Source: Amphiplicatus sp046296195 (GTDB lineage Bacteria; Pseudomonadota; Alphaproteobacteria; Caulobacterales; Parvularculaceae). Taken from it: a DNA stretch of 64,000 nucleotides. Below, in pieces: positions 58,609 through 64,000 of this stretch (position 1 is its first letter; every line of letters begins with the position of its first letter). The translations under genes and the position numbers were made by a program. Below the pieces are notes generated by a model. It was not told the origin of the DNA and ran no database searches. It saw only the letters and a list, made by a program, of their open reading frames with translations. The stretch lies in assembly GCA_046296195.1 (NCBI GenBank), contig JBKBLR010000002.1, positions 1 through 64,000 of the forward strand, given 5' to 3'.

Positions 58609-59061
58609 ATGGTCTACATTCTCGAACTTCTCGCCGTCGTCATTTTCGGCCTGATCGCCTTCAACATCTGGAAGTCGGTCGCCGGCGGGCGCCCGAAATT
58701 GCCGGCGGCGAAGGGGACTGCGCTTTCTCCCGGGCGGCAGGCGGCGGATGCGCTCGCTGCGTTCGACAATGTCCGCGCGGACTTGAAGGCGCATTATCCA
58801 GCGACGTTCGCCATGCTCGGCGGCTATATGAATGCGCACACCATCGCCGAAGCGGGCGGCGTCGACGCGGCGCTGCGCGAGATGATTTCCGACTGGGCGC
58901 CGCGGCGCGAGGAGGTCGCGCGGGAGTTGACGCGGCTCCTCGCCGAGAACGAAAGCGAGGACGAATTGCGCGCGATCCTTGCGGCGGCCTGCGACCTCGA
59001 TCTCGGCGAGGAAAGCGTGAAGGCCTTTCTTGCGCGGCTGTTGTCGAAGATCAGCGACTGA
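58609..59061 (+). CDS. Small membrane-anchored helical protein, unknown function
   Basis: 150 residues: one N-terminal hydrophobic helix (ILELLAVVIFGLIAFNIW) followed by an acidic helical domain (EEVARELTRLLAENESEDEL, AACDLDLGEESVKAFLARLL). No recognised family. It starts 16 nt after mmsA with a weak Shine-Dalgarno, so translation start is uncertain; it is probably on the mmsA transcript. Confidence 0.65.
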   Translation: MVYILELLAVVIFGLIAFNIWKSVAGGRPKLPAAKGTALSPGRQAADALAAFDNVRADLKAHYPATFAMLGGYMNAHTIAEAGGVDAALREMISDWAPRREEVARELTRLLAENESEDELRAILAAACDLDLGEESVKAFLARLLSKISD

Positions 59062-59099
59062 TAAAAGGCGGCCGACGTGACGCTGAGGGAGATCTGACG

Positions 59100-59504
59100 A
59101 TGCCCGAGTTTTCAGGCCGATGTCTCTGCGGTTCGGTCGCTTATAAGGCAATCGGCGAGAGCGCTCATGCGGAAGCCTGCCATTGTGCGATGTGCCGCCG
59201 CTGGAGCGGCCATTACTGGGCGTCGGTGAATGTGAAGGCCGCCGATCTCCGTATCGTGCGGAATAAAGAGAGTGTCATCTGGTTTCGGTCATCCGAAGAG
59301 GTAAGCCGGGGCTTCTGCAAGTCCTGCGGGTCGGCGCTGTTCTGGCGGCCGGACCGGCATCCGGATTATTCTCACATCATCTCGATCAGCGCGGGATCGC
59401 TCGATGCGCCGACGGGGATCCGGCTGACGAAGCATATTTTCGCCGGATCGAAAGGCGACTATTACGACATCGCCGACGGCCTTCCGCGGCATGAAGCCTA
59501 TTAG
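59100..59504 (+). CDS. GFA-family zinc protein (glutathione-dependent formaldehyde-activating enzyme-like)
   Basis: 134 residues with the GFA cysteine set: CLCG (Cys8, Cys10), CHCAMC (Cys27, Cys29, Cys32) and FCKSCGSALFW. Members of the CENP-V/GFA family bind two zinc ions; the best-known one forms S-hydroxymethylglutathione, but many are of unknown function. GGGAG lies 9 nt before the ATG. Confidence 0.88.
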   Translation: MPEFSGRCLCGSVAYKAIGESAHAEACHCAMCRRWSGHYWASVNVKAADLRIVRNKESVIWFRSSEEVSRGFCKSCGSALFWRPDRHPDYSHIISISAGSLDAPTGIRLTKHIFAGSKGDYYDIADGLPRHEAY

Positions 59505-59514
59505 GAGCGTCGCG

Positions 59515-60216
59515 TTGTTCTGCCTGTTTCCGGAAGATGTCTCGCACCTGACCGGTTTTGCGCTCTATCTCGCGATTTTCCTTCTTCCCTTCGTTCAGGA
59601 AGACGCCGCCGTCATCGGCGCGGCGACCGCCTCGATCATGGGGCTTGCCCCCACAAGCTTGCTTGTAGCGGCGATCCTGTCGGGACTGATCGCATCGGAT
59701 GCGTGGAAATACTGGATCGGACGCCTCGCCAGGCGTTACCAATGGGCGCACCGCTTTGCGGAAAAGCCGGGCGTCTCCGTCGCCGGCGATCTTGTTCGCC
59801 AGGAATTCGTGCAGACGATGCTGACCGCGCGCTTCGTGCCGGGCACGCGCATCCCGACCTATGTCGCCTGCGGGTTCTTCAAGGCGAATTACGCCAAATA
59901 TCTCCTTGTCCTGATGATGACCGCGGCGCTGTATGTCGGCATCATGTTCACGCTCTTTCATGTCGGCGGCAAGGTCGCCGGCGAACAGGCGAAAGTCTGG
60001 CTGCCGGTGACGGCGGTCACGCTGCTCGTCATCTATGTCGCCGCGCGGTGGTTCACCCATCGGCGCGGCCAGCATGGTCCAATGACGCCCTTGACCGAGG
60101 AACGCGATCACCCGTTGCCCGGGATGCCGGGATTTGAAGGAACGCCGCTTGAAGGGCATGACGCCGACGGCCCTGCGGCGGCCCAACCCGCGTCGCGCGA
60201 CGCTGCCGGAGGCTGA
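59515..60216 (+). CDS. DedA family membrane protein
   Basis: 233 residues with about five helices. The DedA/SNARE-associated features are FLLPFVQEDAAVIGAATA (acidic pair) and TARFVPGTRIPTYVACG (the arginine/proline motif). Members are undecaprenyl-phosphate or lipid flippases needed for envelope integrity. TTG 59515 is chosen because AGGAG lies exactly 7 nt upstream and it avoids the preceding stop; ATG 59491 in frame would overlap it by 14 nt. The C-terminus has a polar tail of about 40 residues. Confidence 0.88.
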   Translation: MFCLFPEDVSHLTGFALYLAIFLLPFVQEDAAVIGAATASIMGLAPTSLLVAAILSGLIASDAWKYWIGRLARRYQWAHRFAEKPGVSVAGDLVRQEFVQTMLTARFVPGTRIPTYVACGFFKANYAKYLLVLMMTAALYVGIMFTLFHVGGKVAGEQAKVWLPVTAVTLLVIYVAARWFTHRRGQHGPMTPLTEERDHPLPGMPGFEGTPLEGHDADGPAAAQPASRDAAGG

Positions 60217-60219
60217 CCC

Positions 60220-61368
60220 ATGGATTTTGCGCTGTCCGACGAACAGCGCGCCATTCAGGAAATGGCGCGCAGCTTCGCCGCCGAGGAGCTTGCTCCCCAC
60301 GCGGCGGAATGGGACGAACAGAAACATTTCCCCGTCGACGTGATCCGCAAATCCGCCGCGCTCGGCCTTGCCGGCATCTACACGCGCGAGGATGTCGGCG
60401 GTTCAGGGCTCGGCCGCCTCGACGCCGCGCTGATCTTCGAGGCGTTGTCTGAGGGGTGCACGGCGACCGCCGCCTATATCTCCATTCATAACATGTGCTC
60501 GTGGATGATCGACCGCTTCGGATCGGAGGAGTTGCGGCGCAAATACTGTCCGCGCCTGACGTCGATGGAACTTCTGTCGAGCTACTGCCTCACCGAGCCG
60601 GGATCGGGCTCCGACGCGGCGGCGCTGAAGACGCGGGCGGTGCGCGACGGCGACGATTACGTGCTTAACGGCTCGAAAGCGTTCATTTCCGGCGCTGGCG
60701 TCACCGACCTTTACGTGGTGATGGTGCGGACCGGCGGCGAGGGCCCGAAAGGGATTTCGACCGTTCTCGTCGAAAAAGGAACCAAAGGCCTCTCCTTCGG
60801 CGCCAATGAACGCAAGATGGGCTGGAACGCGCAGCCGACGGCGATCGTCAATTTCGAGGATTGCCGCATCCCTGTGTCGAACCGCGTCGGCGCGGAAGGC
60901 GACGGCTTCAAATTCGCGATGATGGGCCTCGACGGCGGGCGCCTCAACATCGCGGCCTGTTCGCTCGGCACGGCGGCGGGGGCGGTCAAGGCGGCGCTTG
61001 ATTACGCCAATGAGCGGCGCGCCTTCGGGAAGCGCCTCAACGAACAGCAGGCGCTGCAGTTCAAGCTCGCCGACATGGCGACGGAACTCGAGGCCGCCCG
61101 CATCTTTCTCTATCAGGCGGCGTGGAAGCTCGATCGCAAGACGCCCGACGCGACAAAGTTCTGCGCGATGGCCAAGCGCCTGGTGACCGACAAAGGCTTT
61201 GAAATCGTCAATGAGGCGTTGCAGATCCATGGCGGCTATGGATATCTGCGCGACTATCCGCTGGAGCGCATGTTGCGCGACGTGCGCGTGCACCAGATCC
61301 TGGAGGGCGCGAACGAGATCATGCGCGTGATCATTGCGCGGGATCTGCTGAAGGAATATCAGGCGTGA
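60220..61368 (+). CDS. Acyl-CoA dehydrogenase, probably isobutyryl-CoA dehydrogenase
   Basis: FAD flavoenzyme oxidising short branched acyl-CoAs. 382 residues: YCLTEPGSGSDAAALKT (FAD/substrate loop), KAFISGAGVTDLYVVMVRTG, and the catalytic Glu in HQILEGANEIMRVI. The ALKT/GEGPKGISTVLVEKG pattern is close to the ACAD8 (isobutyryl-CoA) branch. With mmsA and the hydrolase it fits valine degradation; short/branched-chain alternatives remain possible. GGAGG lies 7 nt before the ATG. Confidence 0.88.
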   Translation: MDFALSDEQRAIQEMARSFAAEELAPHAAEWDEQKHFPVDVIRKSAALGLAGIYTREDVGGSGLGRLDAALIFEALSEGCTATAAYISIHNMCSWMIDRFGSEELRRKYCPRLTSMELLSSYCLTEPGSGSDAAALKTRAVRDGDDYVLNGSKAFISGAGVTDLYVVMVRTGGEGPKGISTVLVEKGTKGLSFGANERKMGWNAQPTAIVNFEDCRIPVSNRVGAEGDGFKFAMMGLDGGRLNIAACSLGTAAGAVKAALDYANERRAFGKRLNEQQALQFKLADMATELEAARIFLYQAAWKLDRKTPDATKFCAMAKRLVTDKGFEIVNEALQIHGGYGYLRDYPLERMLRDVRVHQILEGANEIMRVIIARDLLKEYQA

Positions 61369-62423
61369 GCGGCGACATCCTTTTCGACCGCTGCGGCGAA
61401 TGGGGCGTCGTGACCCTCAATCGCCCCGACGCGCTCAACGCCCTCACCTGGGACATGGTGAAGCGCCTGCGCGCGCAGCTCATTGAGTGGGAGCGGTCGG
61501 CGGCCGTGCGCGCCGTGCTCATCAAGGGCGCCGGCGAAAAGGCGTTCTGCGCCGGGGGCGACATCCGCTGGCTCTATGACAATGCGCGCAAGGATCCGGC
61601 GGGCGCGTGCGAATTCTTTCGCGAGGAATACCGTCTCAACGCCCTCATCCATCACTATACGAAGCCCTATGTCGCCCTCATCGACGGCATCGTCATGGGC
61701 GGGGGCGTCGGGGTTTCCGTCCATGGCGATTTCCGGGTCGCCGGCGACCGGACTCTTTTCGCCATGCCGGAGACAGGGATCGGCCTCTTCCCCGATGTCG
61801 GCGGCGGCCACTTCCTGCCGCGCCTCCATGACGGCCTTGGTCTCTATTACGGCCTCACCGGGGCGCGGGCGAAAGCCGCCGATTGCATGGCGGCCGGCGT
61901 GGCGACGCATTATTGCCGGACGGAGGACATGGCCGCGCTTGAGCGCGAGCTTGTCGGCCTTTCGCTCGGCGGCCGTCCGCATGCGGATATCGAAGCCGTG
62001 CTGGACGGCTGTACGGGCGACCCCGGCGAGGCGCATGTCAATCAGATAAGGCCGGCGCTCAAGGCCTTGTTCGAGGGGCATGAAAGCTTCGATGCCTTTT
62101 ATGCCGTGCTGAAAGCCGACGGCCATGACGTCGCCGGCGACATGTTGCGCATGCTCGCGCGCATGTCGCCGACGTCGCTGAAGCTCACTTTCGAACAGTT
62201 GAAGCGCGGCGCGTTGCTTGATTTCGACGAGTGCATGAAGATGGAGTTCCGCATGGTCCGCCGCGTGATGGAGGGCCATGATTTCTTCGAGGGCGTGCGC
62301 GCGACCATCATCGACAAGGACAAGAACCCGCGCTGGGCGCCGGCGACGCTCGAGGGCGTCGGCGACGCCGACGTCGCCCGCTATTTCGAGCCTCTCGGCG
62401 AGGCGGAGCTGCAACTGCCATGA
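61365..62423 (+). CDS. 3-hydroxyisobutyryl-CoA hydrolase (crotonase superfamily)
   Basis: Releases 3-hydroxyisobutyrate from its CoA ester in valine catabolism. 352 residues: VVTLNRPDALNALTWDMV, KAFCAGGDIRWLY (oxyanion hole), MGGGVGVSVHGDFRVA, and the HIBCH signature MPETGIGLFPDVGGGHFLPR, which separates it from ordinary enoyl-CoA hydratases. A GTG start overlaps the dehydrogenase stop (GTGA); the next gene overlaps its stop (ATGA). Confidence 0.92.
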   Translation: MSGDILFDRCGEWGVVTLNRPDALNALTWDMVKRLRAQLIEWERSAAVRAVLIKGAGEKAFCAGGDIRWLYDNARKDPAGACEFFREEYRLNALIHHYTKPYVALIDGIVMGGGVGVSVHGDFRVAGDRTLFAMPETGIGLFPDVGGGHFLPRLHDGLGLYYGLTGARAKAADCMAAGVATHYCRTEDMAALERELVGLSLGGRPHADIEAVLDGCTGDPGEAHVNQIRPALKALFEGHESFDAFYAVLKADGHDVAGDMLRMLARMSPTSLKLTFEQLKRGALLDFDECMKMEFRMVRRVMEGHDFFEGVRATIIDKDKNPRWAPATLEGVGDADVARYFEPLGEAELQLP

Positions 62424-63031
62424 AACTCTACGGCTCTCTCACCTCGCCTTTCGTGCGGACGGTCAGGATCGCCGCGATCGAGCTCGGGCTCGGCGGCGAG
62501 GTTGCGCTCGCGCCGACGATCGTCCGGCCGACCCAGCCCAATCGCGACTACGGCGCCGCGATCAACCCCTTGCGGCGCGTGCCTGCGCTCGAAACCGATG
62601 ACGGCGCGGTTTTCATCGACAGCCGGGTCATCGTCGAGTTCCTCAACAAGGCGGCGAAGGGTCGGATCGTCCCGAAAGGGGCCGTCGCGCGTATCGCCTG
62701 CTTCAACCGGCATGCGGCGTTCGCCGGCGCGACCGAAGCTCTCGTGTCGGCGATGTATGAGGTGCGTCTTCGACCCGAAGAACGCCGATGGCCGGAATGG
62801 GCGGCCGATCAGATCGACAAGGCCGAAGCGGTTTTCGATTGGGCGGAGCCGCGGATGGAAGACATCGCCGCCGAGTTCGACCTCGCCGCGATCGCATTCG
62901 TCTGCCTCATCGGCTACGCGCAGTTCCGTTTTCCCTCGATCGACTGGTTGAAGAACCGGCCCGCCGTCGCCGCCTTCGCAGAGGAAAGCGGCAAGCGCGC
63001 CAGCGTGCTGGAAACGGCGCCTCGGGAATAG
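62420..63031 (+). CDS. Glutathione S-transferase family protein
   Basis: 203 residues: N-terminal GST fold starting MKLYGSLTSPFVRTVRIAAIE (candidate active Ser/Thr near SPF), cis-Pro loop RRVPALETDDG and DSRVIVEFLN; helical C-terminal domain. Overlaps the hydrolase stop by 4 nt, so part of the catabolic transcript. Could detoxify the reactive methacrylyl-CoA pathway intermediate, but that is inference. Confidence 0.85.
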   Translation: MKLYGSLTSPFVRTVRIAAIELGLGGEVALAPTIVRPTQPNRDYGAAINPLRRVPALETDDGAVFIDSRVIVEFLNKAAKGRIVPKGAVARIACFNRHAAFAGATEALVSAMYEVRLRPEERRWPEWAADQIDKAEAVFDWAEPRMEDIAAEFDLAAIAFVCLIGYAQFRFPSIDWLKNRPAVAAFAEESGKRASVLETAPRE

Positions 63032-63033
63032 CG

Positions 63034-64000
63034 TCAGCGCGCCTGCGCGGCTTCCTCAAATCGGTCCTCGACGATGGCGTAGAGCGCGTCTTCGAAACGG
63101 GCGCGTGCGGCCTCGATCGAGTAGCGCGACGCAGTCGCGAACGCCTGCTGCGAAAGCGCGCGCCAGCCTTCGGGATCGAGCGCGCAGAGATCGACGATCG
63201 CCGCGGCCATTTCAGCGGCGTCGCCGACGGGGACGAGCCGGCCGCCGCCATGGGCGAGGATGTCGGGCGCCGCTGCGGAGCGCGCCGCGATCACCGGCGT
63301 TCCCGCCGCCATCGCCTCGAGCACCGGCAGGCCGAACCCTTCGCTGATGGAGCCGAAGAGCCACGCGTCGCATGATGCGTAGATCGCGCGCGCTTCCGCT
63401 TCGCTCACATTCGGGCGGAACTCGATGAAGGACGGGATCGCCGAACGGTCCGCCGGGGCCTTGGCGCCGAAGGAGAGCGCCCGAAGGCCGGGAATTTTTT
63501 CACGCGCGCGCTCGATCGCCGCGATGCAGAAGCGCGATCCCTTCATCTCATTGGTCGAATAGAGAAACCCGACGGTCGGCGGGCCGGCGCGAAACGCGCG
63601 CGGACCGGATATGACGAAGCCCGGGTCGACGCCGCAAGGCGCAAGAATTGATGCGGCGCCGCTAACGCGCGCGATCTCGTCCTGCAGATAGCGGCTGATG
63701 GTGATCATCCTGAGCCCGAGCGTCCAGGTTTTGTGAACGGCTTCCTCCGGCTGTCCGGCGGCGCCGTAATCCTGCATGAGATAGGCTTTGGCGCCCTTCG
63801 AGGCCGGCAGCTCCGCAACGCTTTCCGCCGTATTCCAGAACGTGGCGATGAGGATATCTGCATCGGGAAGATCGTCGGCCCGCGGCTTGCCCCGGCGCGG
63901 CAGAAGCGAGAATCGATCGCCGAGGGGCGCCATGAAGGGCGACGGACGGGCAGGCGCCGCAGGGACGCCCCCAAGGTGCGCCTTTAGCCGTCGCAGCAAG
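63034..64000 (-). CDS. Glycosyltransferase family 4 (WsaF-like), 5' partial
   Basis: At least 322 residues; the frame is still open at the right edge, where the last codon read is only an internal leucine (TTG at 63999), so the N-terminus is missing. Features: ADILIATFWNTAESVAEL, YLMQDYGAAGQPEEAVHKTW, ITISRYLQDEIARVSG, APCGVDPGF, and the donor-site EX7E region GSISEGFGLPVLEAMAAGTP. WsaF-type enzymes are rhamnosyltransferases of surface polysaccharides; the sugar here is unknown. Two bases separate it from the convergent GST stop. Confidence 0.85.
   Translation of the reverse strand, partial: LLRRLKAHLGGVPAAPARPSPFMAPLGDRFSLLPRRGKPRADDLPDADILIATFWNTAESVAELPASKGAKAYLMQDYGAAGQPEEAVHKTWTLGLRMITISRYLQDEIARVSGAASILAPCGVDPGFVISGPRAFRAGPPTVGFLYSTNEMKGSRFCIAAIERAREKIPGLRALSFGAKAPADRSAIPSFIEFRPNVSEAEARAIYASCDAWLFGSISEGFGLPVLEAMAAGTPVIAARSAAAPDILAHGGGRLVPVGDAAEMAAAIVDLCALDPEGWRALSQQAFATASRYSIEAARARFEDALYAIVEDRFEEAAQAR

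Noticed and set aside
1..64000. tRNA, rRNA, CRISPR array, transposase
   Set aside because: Reading both strands I saw no cloverleaf T-arm signature, no regularly spaced direct repeats and no transposase-like protein.

Overview
The window is a GC-rich stretch (roughly two thirds G+C by eye) of an alphaproteobacterial chromosome. The evidence is gene order: rsh-pyrE-pdxJ-acpS-lepB-rnc-era, the ChvI/ChvG - HprK - EIIA-Man - HPr block, corC-aroB-aroK facing xerD-accA, and the Usg protein. A PEPxxWA-CTERM protein and many TTG/GTG starts preceded by good Shine-Dalgarno sites recall Parvularculaceae, Hyphomonadaceae and relatives, but the genus cannot be fixed from this sequence. Coding density is very high, with many 4-nt ATGA/GTGA overlaps. 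I found no tRNA, rRNA, CRISPR array, transposase or integrase of a mobile element.

Layout. 1-7.2 kb: one tightly packed housekeeping operon from (p)ppGpp synthetase/hydrolase (cut by the left edge) to the GTPase Era. 7.2-10 kb: a membrane-anchored TIR protein and an Uup-type ABC-F ATPase, both on the minus strand. 10-11.7 kb: small orphan genes, one with unusual codon use followed by a damaged or non-canonically started membrane frame, ending in a 112-bp dispersed repeat. 11.7-14.1 kb: a polyamine pair (deoxyhypusine-synthase-like protein and ornithine/lysine-type decarboxylase). 14.5-21.9 kb: Usg, a sphingomyelinase-like lipoprotein, a PEPxxWA protein, a divergent murein-recycling pair (Mpl-like ligase and LD-carboxypeptidase), an SLC13 transporter and a tandem FKBP lipoprotein. 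22.3-27.9 kb: amino-acid permease, pterin dehydratase, ChvI/ChvG and the regulatory PTS proteins. 28-34.9 kb: an RND efflux pair and a BlaI/M56 repressor-protease pair with a well-formed double operator. 35-40.9 kb: PilZ protein, hydrolase, two glycosyltransferases, infC and an MFS exporter. 40.9-47.7 kb: CorC, shikimate genes, xerD, accA. 47.7-53.7 kb: upp, a 2-oxoglutarate-type oxygenase translationally linked to a yeast-type cytosine deaminase, a DEAD-box helicase, a 26-residue membrane peptide, a cation antiporter and a three-gene pterin cluster. 54-64 kb: uvrC, a PAS protein, a valine/branched-chain catabolic block (mmsA, acyl-CoA dehydrogenase, 3-hydroxyisobutyryl-CoA hydrolase) mixed with small accessory genes, and a glycosyltransferase cut by the right edge.

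The most notable observations are: an infC gene whose only sensible start is AUA behind a strong Shine-Dalgarno; a dispersed palindromic repeat that twice supplies the stop codon of a minus-strand gene; a TIR-transmembrane protein; a double BlaI-type dyad in front of blaI-M56; a pyrimidine-salvage neighbourhood containing an oxygenase; and a pterin cluster whose PTPS-family member lacks the catalytic cysteine. Nothing here is clearly a wholly new system; the oxygenase-deaminase pair and the FolM-FolB-PTPS-like cluster are the best candidates for undescribed chemistry.
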